Below, in pieces: positions 55,015 through 63,178 of a stretch of DNA of 64,000 nt. How positions within the stretch are numbered: the first letter of the stretch is position 1; each line of letters begins with the position of its first letter. The position numbers and the translations under genes are program-made. The notes beneath the pieces are model-generated. The model made no database searches. It had not been told where the DNA came from and was given only the letters and a program-made list of their open reading frames with translations. Origin of the DNA: an uncultured Eubacterium sp. (GTDB lineage Bacteria; Bacillota; Clostridia; Lachnospirales; Lachnospiraceae); NCBI GenBank assembly GCA_900551945.1, contig URYE01000003.1, positions 1 through 64,000 of the forward strand, written 5' to 3'.

Positions 55015-55063
55015 GTAAATAAGCGGTTGTCAAATCTACAAAAAATGACAACCGCTTATTTAC
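55015..55063. terminator. Terminator after the radical SAM gene
   Basis: GTAAATAAGCGGTTGTCA pairs with TGACAACCGCTTATTTAC, an 18-bp perfect stem. It may act in both directions. The rest of the gap to 55348 is AT-rich with no other recognised element. Confidence 0.7.
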
Positions 55064-55348
55064 TAGGATTATTGGCTGCTTTATAAGATAAAAATAAAAA
55101 AATAAGAAAATATTGGATAAAAATTACATTTTAACTTTAAAATAAGCATAAAACTTATTAATAAGTACTATAAATAATAAATCTTAACCAAAAACACTTT
55201 TAAAATTACAATAATAAAGTTATAATTAAGTAACTAGTGTATTATTGATATTTTGCAGGATGAAAATTTAGCCAGAGTTATTTAGTTGAATGTTAGAGAT
55301 ATATTACATTAGTATAATTAAGTAATAATATTTAGAAAGCGGGAAAGA

Positions 55349-57226
55349 ATGGTAGTAAATAAGGGAAATCCTTTAATAATGGGGTGTAGTAAACATAACA
55401 GGAGTTACAATTTTGCAATTGCAAGTGAAAATGATATTATAAATCTTGTAATATACAATTCGGATAGAACAGATATAATACTTGAACAAAAATTAGATAA
55501 GACATATAAAACGGGGGACGTTTTTGCGTGTACTATATCAGGTATAGGGCTTGATAGGTGTTACTATGTTTACAAATATTATGATGGAGATAAGGAAATA
55601 TTTGTTACCGACCCTTATGCAAAGACGGTTACAGATTGTGAAATGTATTCAGAAGTAAAGGAAGTTAAGTGTTATCTTAGTAGGGTAGAAACAGAAAGTT
55701 TCGATTGGGAGAATGACACACCACTTAATATTCCATTTAGCGAGAGCATAATATATAAGCTGAATGTGAGAGGTTTTACTAAGAGTTGTACATCTAGTGT
55801 AGCTCACAAGGGAACATTTCAAGGAATAATAGATAAATTACCACATCTTAAGGCGTTAGGCATTACGGCAATAGAATTAATGCCAGCTTATGAGTATGAT
55901 GAGTGTGAAAGATTTGACGATGATAAAGTAGAAGTGTTAGGAGTAACAAAAAAAATAAATTATTGGGGATATAGTAAAAGTGCGTTTTACTTTGCACCTA
56001 AGGCTTCCTTTAGTTATTTGGCAAAAAAAAAGAGCGACTATACAATAGAATTTAAAAGAATGGTTAAGAAGCTTCATAAGAATGGAATTGAAGTTATAAT
56101 GGAAATGTATTTTACAGACGAACCTGTGAATATGATAATTGACTGCATGAAGTACTGGGTAATTAATTATCACATTGATGGAATACATTTGTATGCGGAT
56201 AATTCAGCACTAGAGGCGGCACAGTCAGACGCTATGCTTTCAAGAACGAAGATATTTACTGTGTATTGGAATGGAAAAGAACATTCTTTTAAGAATATGG
56301 CAAATTACAATAATGGTTATATGAATACAGCAAGAAAGTTTCTTAAAGGCGAAGAAAATCAGCTTGGTGACTTTGTAAATATTATAAGAAATAATCCATC
56401 AAATGCAGGAAATATTAATTACATTACTAATCACAATGGTTTTACAATGTATGACCTTGTAAGTTATGACAGAAAGCATAATGAAGCAAATGGTGAGAAT
56501 AATACAGATGGTGAAAATTTTAACTATAGCTATAATTGTGGGGCAGAGGGACGTACAAGAAAAAGAAAAATAGTAGAACTAAGACAAAGACAGATAAAAA
56601 ATGCTTTTATGATACTTATGCTTTCTCAAGGCACGCCACTTATTCTTGCCGGCGATGAATTTGAAAATACGCAGGGTGGAAATAATAATCCTTATTGTAT
56701 TGACAGTGAGACTTCATGGGTTAATTGGAAAAAGTCGGATAATGCAGTTGAAATATATAATTTTTTAAGAAAGCTTATAAACTTTAGAAAAGAAAATAAG
56801 ATACTGCACATGGAAAAACGTCTTATTGTAAGTGACCAGTTTGTGTGTGGATATCCAGATGTGTCATATCATGGTGAGAATGCTTGGTACAATGCAATGG
56901 AAAATTACAATAGGCATATAGGTATAATGTATTGTTCTAAGTATGCAGGACAAGATAATTTAATATATGTTGCGTACAATATGCACTGGGAAAGTCACGA
57001 ATTAGCACTTCCTAAGATACCAGAAAAGACAAGCTGGAGAGTAAAGCTTTGCTCAGGCAATGCGCAAGAAGATGTAAAGATTAAGGACAAGCGAATAATA
57101 TTAGCCCCTAGAACAATAACAGTGCTTGTATGTGATTTAAGTAATAAAAATAGTAAAAAAGTTGTAAAAGATAAAGTGAATGTTAAAGCTAATGATAAAA
57201 ATAGTCATTTAGATTTAAACAAATAG
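55349..57226 (+). CDS. GH13 glycogen-debranching-like protein with all catalytic sites altered
   Basis: 625 residues with the layout of GlgX/isoamylase: N-terminal CBM48-like domain (1-120), TIM barrel (about 130-500), C-terminal beta domain. The scaffold is clear (HKGTFQGIIDKLPHLKALGITAIELMPAYEYDE, NYWGYSKSAFYFAPKASFS, GTPLILAGDEFENTQGGNNN). The four catalytic regions are changed. Region I reads GIEVIMEMYFTDE at 246-258 instead of a DVVYNHT-type sequence. Region II DGIHLY has Y282 at the nucleophile Asp and H280 at the Arg. Region III IFTVYWN has V305 at the Glu. Region IV TNHNGF has N363 at the Asp. It therefore looks like a pseudoenzyme, perhaps a glycogen-binding or regulatory protein (inference). 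ATG 55349; followed by a TPR gene. Confidence 0.85.
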   Translation: MVVNKGNPLIMGCSKHNRSYNFAIASENDIINLVIYNSDRTDIILEQKLDKTYKTGDVFACTISGIGLDRCYYVYKYYDGDKEIFVTDPYAKTVTDCEMYSEVKEVKCYLSRVETESFDWENDTPLNIPFSESIIYKLNVRGFTKSCTSSVAHKGTFQGIIDKLPHLKALGITAIELMPAYEYDECERFDDDKVEVLGVTKKINYWGYSKSAFYFAPKASFSYLAKKKSDYTIEFKRMVKKLHKNGIEVIMEMYFTDEPVNMIIDCMKYWVINYHIDGIHLYADNSALEAAQSDAMLSRTKIFTVYWNGKEHSFKNMANYNNGYMNTARKFLKGEENQLGDFVNIIRNNPSNAGNINYITNHNGFTMYDLVSYDRKHNEANGENNTDGENFNYSYNCGAEGRTRKRKIVELRQRQIKNAFMILMLSQGTPLILAGDEFENTQGGNNNPYCIDSETSWVNWKKSDNAVEIYNFLRKLINFRKENKILHMEKRLIVSDQFVCGYPDVSYHGENAWYNAMENYNRHIGIMYCSKYAGQDNLIYVAYNMHWESHELALPKIPEKTSWRVKLCSGNAQEDVKIKDKRIILAPRTITVLVCDLSNKNSKKVVKDKVNVKANDKNSHLDLNK

Positions 57227-57270
57227 AAAATTTTATTAAAATAAAAACAGAAATGGAGTGTATAATCATA

Positions 57271-58140
57271 ATGAACATTAATGATATAGAAGATGTAAAA
57301 GGCTATTATGAAGAATTTAAAAAGCTGTATGAAAGTGGAGAGAATGAAAAGGCAGCAGAAATGATGAAGGAGCTGCTTGAAAATCTTGAAAATAATATTA
57401 ATGTAAGAAAAGCAGGAAGTGTAAGTAAAAATGACGTTATCGCAATTGGTGGAGATAAAGACAGTCAGAAAGATATTTACATAAGTCTTAATCACGTTAT
57501 GGAGTATTACATTTATGCTTATTATTTTAAGCCAGAGGTCGATGTAAAATGTACAGAGCTTCCTTACAATGAATATTACAGAACTTATGGCGCACTTTGT
57601 ATGACACTTGGAAAGTACAATGCAGCAAAAGAAGCATACATACACGCAATCGAGTGGAACCCAGTAGACTTAGACTCAATTCTTGGACTTGCAGAATGTT
57701 ATAAATATATTGGAAAGTTAGAAAGATACATAGCAGTAACAGTGCAAGGTTATAGATATTGTTGTACAAGAGCAACTATGGCAAGATATTATCGCAACAT
57801 GGGCTATTATAACCTTTCAAAATATAAGACAGATATAGCAAGAGCTTGTTATATTTATAGCAATATTTACTATCATACAGACAATGCAGATAGTGAATTA
57901 AAGTATCTTGAAAGTGCGTTAAATGACAAAACTCCAAAGCTTGATATAAAGACAATGCAGAAAATATTTGATGAAAATGGAATTGAACCTGGGCCACAAT
58001 CTGATACAATAGGAGTAATATATAGAGTTGGAGAACTTATGATGCAGGATAATGACAATAAGCTTGCAAAAGACTGTTTTTCAATTGTATATGATATAAC
58101 TCAAGAAAAAGCATTGGAGGCACTTATAAATGAACTTTAA
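57271..58140 (+). CDS. TPR-repeat protein of unknown function
   Basis: 289 residues from ATG 57271; GGAG lies 12 nt upstream, and an ATG at 57253 without an SD is the alternative. TPR-like helices: KLYESGENEKAAEMMKELLE near the N terminus, YGALCMTLGKYNAAKEAYIHAIEWNP in the middle, then a pair around YYNLSKYKTDIARACYIYSNIYY. No membrane segment. It sits between the pseudo-debranching gene and a HAD phosphatase and overlaps the latter by 11 bp. Confidence 0.75.
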   Translation: MNINDIEDVKGYYEEFKKLYESGENEKAAEMMKELLENLENNINVRKAGSVSKNDVIAIGGDKDSQKDIYISLNHVMEYYIYAYYFKPEVDVKCTELPYNEYYRTYGALCMTLGKYNAAKEAYIHAIEWNPVDLDSILGLAECYKYIGKLERYIAVTVQGYRYCCTRATMARYYRNMGYYNLSKYKTDIARACYIYSNIYYHTDNADSELKYLESALNDKTPKLDIKTMQKIFDENGIEPGPQSDTIGVIYRVGELMMQDNDNKLAKDCFSIVYDITQEKALEALINEL

Positions 58141-58777
58141 AGATATAGATAGTATAATATTTGACCTTGATGGAACTATGTGGAATTCGGCAAAGCCTAT
58201 ATGTGAAGCTTGGAATATAATCTTACAAAGACACCATGAAATAAAAAGAAATCCCATAGTAGAAAAAGACCTTGATGACTGTATGGGACTTCCTATGTAT
58301 GATATATCAGCAAAGCTATTTCCAAAGGAAACAAAGCAGGTGCAAGTAGATATAATGGACGAGCTTTGCGAGTTTGAGAATGGTTATCTTGCAAAGGTGG
58401 GCGGTACACTTTATCCAAAGCTTAAGGAAACACTAAATAAGTTATCAAAAAAATATAAGCTTTATATTGTAAGCAACTGTCAAGATGGTTATATACAAGC
58501 TTTTATGCAGGCACATGATACAAAAAAATATTTTCTTGATACAGAGTGTTGGGGAAGAACTAGGCTTCCAAAAGCAGAGAGTAATAAAATATTAATACAA
58601 AGAAATAAGCTTAAAAATCCGATATATGTTGGAGATACTCAAGGTGATGCTAACTCTGCTAAAGGGGCAAACATACCTTTTATATATGCAGAGTATGGTT
58701 TTGGTAAAGTTAAGAAAGAAGATTACGATGTAAAAATAGAAAGTTTTGAGCAGTTATTAGATATTTTTGAAGTATAG
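58130..58777 (+). CDS. HAD-family hydrolase (phosphoglycolate phosphatase-like)
   Basis: 215 residues. Motif I IIFDLDGTMWNS, motif II IVSNCQDG, motif III Lys in LPKAESNKIL, motif IV VGDTQGDANSAKGAN. A helical cap (about 20-90) marks subfamily I. The substrate is unknown; phosphoglycolate or a sugar phosphate is typical. ATG 58130 overlaps the TPR gene end and follows TTGGAGG. Confidence 0.88.
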   Translation: MNFKDIDSIIFDLDGTMWNSAKPICEAWNIILQRHHEIKRNPIVEKDLDDCMGLPMYDISAKLFPKETKQVQVDIMDELCEFENGYLAKVGGTLYPKLKETLNKLSKKYKLYIVSNCQDGYIQAFMQAHDTKKYFLDTECWGRTRLPKAESNKILIQRNKLKNPIYVGDTQGDANSAKGANIPFIYAEYGFGKVKKEDYDVKIESFEQLLDIFEV

Positions 58778-58954
58778 ATATAAAAAATTAGATGGTTAGT
58801 TATTTATTTTTAGAGAAAATGTATTGTCTAATATAATATCTAGTACAAAATAAATTGAATTATATAGTAAAAAAGTCACGTTTTATATTAATAAAGTAAG
58901 AAAAATGATATATAATCCTACATAGTATTAATTATTTAAAAGGATATATAAACA

Positions 58955-59494
58955 ATGGCATATAACATTTTCTTTGAAAATAAAAAAACAACATCATTAA
59001 ATGACTATCTTAATTACAATCAAAATAGTAGAGAAAATCTTGGAGCAGACCTTCCGGTGCTTGTATATAGAATGTTAGAATACTCTATGAAAGAAGAATT
59101 AAGAAAACGTTTTGGTCGTGATGAACAGATAGATATTTTTAGAAGTGCAGGTTATATGGCAGGAGAATACTTTGCTAATAACTATCTTAATTTAGATGAG
59201 CCTTTGGAACAGTTTGTAAAGCAATTACAGGAAAAATTACAGGCACTTAAGATAGGTGTGCTTAGAATTGAAGATGTAAATGAAGAAAATGGAAAAATTA
59301 TGCTTACAGTTTCAGAAGATGCGGATTGTTCTGGCTTGCCAGTACTTGGTGAAACTGTATGTAATTATGATGAGGGATTTATCTCAGCAATTTTGTCAGT
59401 ATATTTTAAAAAACCTTATGAAGCGATAGAAATAGATTGTTGGGCAACTGGCGATAGAGTGTGTCGTTTTTGCGCAGAGATTAAGGAAAAATAG
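58955..59494 (+). CDS. V4R-domain sensor-like protein
   Basis: 179 residues. The C-terminal half matches the V4R (4-vinyl reductase) small-molecule-binding domain: SEDADCSGLPVLGETVCNYDEGFISAILSVYF and IEIDCWATGDRVCRFCAEIKE, with Cys residues that may bind metal. Similar domains sense ligands in signalling proteins. The gene is 20 nt upstream of a GGDEF gene, suggesting the pair works together. ATG 58955 is preceded by AAAAGGA. Confidence 0.8.
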   Translation: MAYNIFFENKKTTSLNDYLNYNQNSRENLGADLPVLVYRMLEYSMKEELRKRFGRDEQIDIFRSAGYMAGEYFANNYLNLDEPLEQFVKQLQEKLQALKIGVLRIEDVNEENGKIMLTVSEDADCSGLPVLGETVCNYDEGFISAILSVYFKKPYEAIEIDCWATGDRVCRFCAEIKEK

Positions 59495-59514
59495 TAAGAT
59501 TAGAGGAGTCATAC

Positions 59515-60762
59515 ATGGAAGATAAAAATAGTGAACTTTTATTTGAATATTTAAGGAGTATCTTGTATGACTCACAAGTTAAAGAACTTGATATTAAAAA
59601 GCTTGATGAGCCTTTTGTAAAGCTTGGAAAAGGTCTTTTATATTTACAACAGTTAATACAAGAAATGAAAGAGTATTCTGCAGACTTGTCGAAAGGCAAC
59701 CTTTCTGTTATTCCACCTTCAAAAGATAATCCGTTGTGTGAGAATTTAAAGAATATGCACTCGAATCTCAATCATCTTACATGGCAGGCAAAGCAAGTAG
59801 CAAAAGGTGATTACTCTCAGACAGTTTCTTTTCTCGGAGAATTTTCAGAAGCCTTTAATATGATGACAGGACAACTAAAGGAAAGAGAACAGGCATTGAA
59901 AAATGAAGTGCTCTGTGAAAAAAATCACGCACAGATGGTTGAAAATTACAACAATCTTTTGCAGACTTTAATATGGCATAGTAAAGGTGACGTATTGATT
60001 ATAAGTGTAGATAATCCTAGAATATTATATGCAAGTAATAACAATATTACATCAGAAAAAAAGCAGGAATTGTTTAATATTTCTATAAATAAAACGCATG
60101 AATTTAATTTTCCTGAAAGAAAGATGCTTTCAGATAATAGTTATATATGGGAAGTTGAAGACAGTGAGCGTAATTTTTATAGGATAACGACTAATAATAT
60201 AACTTGGCAGCAGGAGTCAGCCTATGCAAATATTATTTTTGATATAACAGAAGAAAAGCTTGCAAAGAGTGAACTTGAATACAAAGCATATTTTGATAGA
60301 CTTACTAAGATAGGCAACCGTTACTATTTTTATGCAAGGGTAAATGACTTATTAAGACTCCATGAGTCGCTTGTATTTTGTTATTGTGATCTAGACCATT
60401 TAAAATATATCAATGACAATTATGGTCATGACGAGGGTGACAAGTACTTATGCAGTTTTGTTAATACTATTAATGATATTATTAGGGAAGATGATATGTT
60501 TGCAAGAATTGGTGGAGATGAATTTTGTATAATTTTAAGGGACTGTTCTAAACAAGACGCATATAATAAGTTAGAGAAGGCGCAAAAAGAATTTGTAAGC
60601 AATAACAATGAAGTTTATAGTAAGAATTTTAGTTTTGGAATTGTAAGTCTTCCTGAAAACCATGGTATAGTAAATATAGATACTGTAATACATGAAGCAG
60701 ATAATTCTATGTATGAACAAAAAAAATTGCATAAACAGCTTGACAAACAAAAGAGTGAGTGA
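59515..60762 (+). CDS. Diguanylate cyclase (GGDEF) with N-terminal sensory region
   Basis: 415 residues. The N-terminal part (1-130) has an ANFKGD-like signalling helix region (AKQVAKGDYSQTVSFLGEFSEAFNMM), the middle a PAS-like fold (about 145-245), and the C-terminal GGDEF domain (about 250-410) has DRLTKIGNRYYF, the metal-binding FCYCDLDHLKYINDNYGHDEGD and the intact active site RIGGDEFCI. No I-site RxxD is obvious five residues before it. No membrane segment, so cytoplasmic; input probably comes from the V4R protein. It would supply c-di-GMP for PilZ receptors such as 31909. Confidence 0.88.
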   Translation: MEDKNSELLFEYLRSILYDSQVKELDIKKLDEPFVKLGKGLLYLQQLIQEMKEYSADLSKGNLSVIPPSKDNPLCENLKNMHSNLNHLTWQAKQVAKGDYSQTVSFLGEFSEAFNMMTGQLKEREQALKNEVLCEKNHAQMVENYNNLLQTLIWHSKGDVLIISVDNPRILYASNNNITSEKKQELFNISINKTHEFNFPERKMLSDNSYIWEVEDSERNFYRITTNNITWQQESAYANIIFDITEEKLAKSELEYKAYFDRLTKIGNRYYFYARVNDLLRLHESLVFCYCDLDHLKYINDNYGHDEGDKYLCSFVNTINDIIREDDMFARIGGDEFCIILRDCSKQDAYNKLEKAQKEFVSNNNEVYSKNFSFGIVSLPENHGIVNIDTVIHEADNSMYEQKKLHKQLDKQKSE

Positions 60763-60829
60763 TATTATTTATGCAATTTAGGACGGTGAAGTTATAAAGT
60801 TTGCCGTATATGGATTTTGAATATTATAA

Positions 60830-61145
60830 ATTCTGTGAACAAAATAGTACTTACAAAAGGTACATTACAGAGAGTCGGGACTGGTGGAAACCGATATGGA
60901 AGCTTGTAAGGAATGGGTTTGGGAGAAGCAAGAGTGAATTTGAGTAGCTTTTGACGTGTCCTCACGTTATAGAGGGAAGATATGAAGGTATCAGATAATG
61001 AGAATAACAACAGGTGGCATATCCGAAGTTTTCGGGTATGCTTTTTTTATATTTGTTGTTATAAAAAAAGGGTGGCACCACGATAATTCGTCCCTGACAG
61101 TTAAGTATATTTGAGAATATATTTAGCTGTCAGGGATTTTTTTAT
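60830..61145 (+). promoter_or_regulatory. T-box riboswitch (tRNA-Trp) controlling the trp operon
   Basis: Transcriptional leader sensing uncharged tRNA-Trp. Seen: AGTA bulge near 60848, the AGAGAG and GGTGGAA apical parts of stem I, Trp-type TGG triplets at 60914 and 60920 as specifier candidates, CCTCACGTTATAGAGG of the middle stems, the T-box AGGGTGGCACCACGA at 61069-61083, and a terminator from TCCCTGACAG to CTGTCAGGGA with seven T (61091-61144). An additional T-box-like AGGTGGCAT with a 10-bp hairpin and seven T lies at 61012-61048. The 5' boundary is approximate. Confidence 0.9.
61018..61048 (+). terminator. Extra intrinsic terminator inside the T-box leader
   Basis: GCATATCCGA (61018-61027) pairs with TCGGGTATGC (61032-61041) and is followed by seven T. 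It is enclosed by a further 9-bp pairing ATAACAACA/TGTTGTTAT (61004-61012 with 61054-61062). Confidence 0.65.
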
Positions 61146-61166
61146 TGTTGATTAAGGAGGATTATT

Positions 61167-62576
61167 TTGAAGAAAGTATTAAAGGCATATAAAAAGACAG
61201 TAAGCATAATTGATGAAACAGCAATACAGATATATGAAAGTCTTGGAAGTGAAAAAAAAGGCTTCCTTATGGAAAGTAACGATAAGGAAAATGGAAGATA
61301 TACATTTATGGGTGTTGAGCCACAAAAGCTTATACAATCTAAGGGAAATTCACTTGTAATTACAGACATAAATGGTGAGGTTGAAGTTAGAGAGGGTAAT
61401 CCACTTGAAAAGTTAAAAGAATATTTTGATGAATTTGAAGTAACAAAAGAAGCCGAAGAACTTGAATTTATGGGCGGTCTTGTTGGTAGCTTTGGATATG
61501 ATTTTATAAGATATACAGAAAAGCTTCCAGATAACAATGAAGACGAGATTGGAATAGAAACTATACAACTTATGCTTGCCGATAAGTTTATAGCTATTGA
61601 CCATATGGGAGAAACAATGACAGCAGTTGTGCTTGAAGCAGATAATGAACAGGGAAAACAAAAGGCACAAAAAGAGCTTGAAAAGCTTTTAACACAGGCA
61701 AGAAAAAATAAAGAAGAAAGTCCGATGGTAGAACATCACAATGGTAAAATATTGAAAAAATCGGACACATTAAAAGAGTATGAACAAAAGGTAGAAAAGA
61801 TAAAAGAGTATATAAGAAATGGTCACATTTTCCAGACCGTATTATCACAAAGATGGACAGTACAAACTGAGCAGTCAGGTTTTGAAATATATAGAGAATT
61901 AAGAAAATTAAATCCATCACCATATCTTTACTATTATAATTTTGGCGACTTTGAAATAATCGGAAGTTCACCAGAAATGATAGTTAAACAGACAGATACA
62001 AGAGTATATACTTGCCCAATAGCAGGCACAAGAAAAAGAGGTGCAACACAGGAAGAAGATATAAAGCTTGAAAAGGAACTTCTTGCTGATGAAAAGGAAA
62101 AGGCGGAACATGTAATGTTAGTAGACCTTGCAAGAAATGATATGGGAAGAATAGCAAGACTTGGAACAGTAAAGGTATCTGATTTTATGAGTGTACAAAG
62201 ATATTCTCATGTAATGCACATCGTATCACTTGTAGAGGGTAAGAAAAATGGAAAGTTACACCCATTAGACCTTGTATCTTCATTTCTTCCTGCAGGTACA
62301 TTAAGTGGTGCACCTAAGATAAGAGCGATGGAAATAATTGACGAGTTAGAAAGTGTAAGGCGTGGGCTTTATGGTGGCGCAACAGGATATCTTGATTTTG
62401 GTGGCAATATGAATTTTTGTATCACAATAAGAACTATGATAAAGAAACAAGATAGAGTATACCTTCAAGCGGGGGCAGGAATTGTAGCTGACTCAATTCC
62501 AGAAAATGAATATATGGAGTGTTGTAACAAAGTTATGGCACTTGCAAAGACAGTAATTAAGGAGGAGCAGTTATGA
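61167..62576 (+). CDS. trpE: Anthranilate synthase component I
   Basis: Makes anthranilate from chorismate and ammonia supplied by TrpG. 469 residues. The feedback region FLMESND is near residue 38. The chorismate-binding core includes [62 protein letters not shown] and [19 protein letters not shown]. It starts at TTG 61167, 6 nt after AAGGAGG, directly downstream of the T-box terminator. It overlaps trpG by 4 bp. Confidence 0.96.
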   Translation: MKKVLKAYKKTVSIIDETAIQIYESLGSEKKGFLMESNDKENGRYTFMGVEPQKLIQSKGNSLVITDINGEVEVREGNPLEKLKEYFDEFEVTKEAEELEFMGGLVGSFGYDFIRYTEKLPDNNEDEIGIETIQLMLADKFIAIDHMGETMTAVVLEADNEQGKQKAQKELEKLLTQARKNKEESPMVEHHNGKILKKSDTLKEYEQKVEKIKEYIRNGHIFQTVLSQRWTVQTEQSGFEIYRELRKLNPSPYLYYYNFGDFEIIGSSPEMIVKQTDTRVYTCPIAGTRKRGATQEEDIKLEKELLADEKEKAEHVMLVDLARNDMGRIARLGTVKVSDFMSVQRYSHVMHIVSLVEGKKNGKLHPLDLVSSFLPAGTLSGAPKIRAMEIIDELESVRRGLYGGATGYLDFGGNMNFCITIRTMIKKQDRVYLQAGAGIVADSIPENEYMECCNKVMALAKTVIKEEQL

Positions 62577-63136
62577 TACTTTTAATAGATAATTATGATT
62601 CATTTACATATAACTTATATCAGTTTATGGGAATATTTAATTCTGATATCAAGGTTGTAAGAAATGATAAAGTAACAATTGATGATATAGAAGAATTAAA
62701 TCCTGAAAAAATAGTATTATCTCCCGGCCCTAAAAGTCCAAAAGAGGCAGGTATATGTCTTGATGTGATAAAACATTTTGCAGGCAAAAAGCCGATACTT
62801 GGAATATGTCTGGGTCATCAGTGTATTGGTGAAGCATTTGGAGCAGAAGTTTCTTATGCAAAGAAAATATGTCATGGAAAGCAGTCAGTAATTCATCATA
62901 CAACAGGTGGAATATTTGAAGGAATTAATGATGATATCAAAGTTGCAAGATATCATTCGCTTGCAGTTATTGAAGCTACACTTCCAGAGTGTTTAGAAGT
63001 TACAGCAAGGACAGACGATGGTGAGATAATGGCATTGCAGCACAAGGAATATGATATATATGGATTGCAATTTCACCCAGAGTCAATATATACACAACAT
63101 GGTAAAAAGCTTATAGAAAATTTTATAAATATGTAA
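62573..63136 (+). CDS. trpG: Anthranilate synthase component II (glutamine amidotransferase)
   Basis: Releases ammonia from glutamine for TrpE. 187 residues with the class I amidotransferase triad: nucleophile Cys in LGICLGHQ, and His and Glu in QFHPESIYT. SPGPKSPKEAG is the oxyanion region. ATG 62573 overlaps the trpE stop (ATGA) and follows AAGGAGGAG, indicating coupled translation. A pabA role in folate synthesis is possible for such proteins, but the operon points to tryptophan. Confidence 0.94.
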   Translation: MILLIDNYDSFTYNLYQFMGIFNSDIKVVRNDKVTIDDIEELNPEKIVLSPGPKSPKEAGICLDVIKHFAGKKPILGICLGHQCIGEAFGAEVSYAKKICHGKQSVIHHTTGGIFEGINDDIKVARYHSLAVIEATLPECLEVTARTDDGEIMALQHKEYDIYGLQFHPESIYTQHGKKLIENFINM

Positions 63137-63178
63137 ATATTAAGTGATGTGAAACAGTTAGTAAAAGGTGGGCAATAT

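Noticed and set aside
60792-61010. A 72-codon - strand ORF
   Set aside because: It lies wholly within the T-box leader and is antisense to it.
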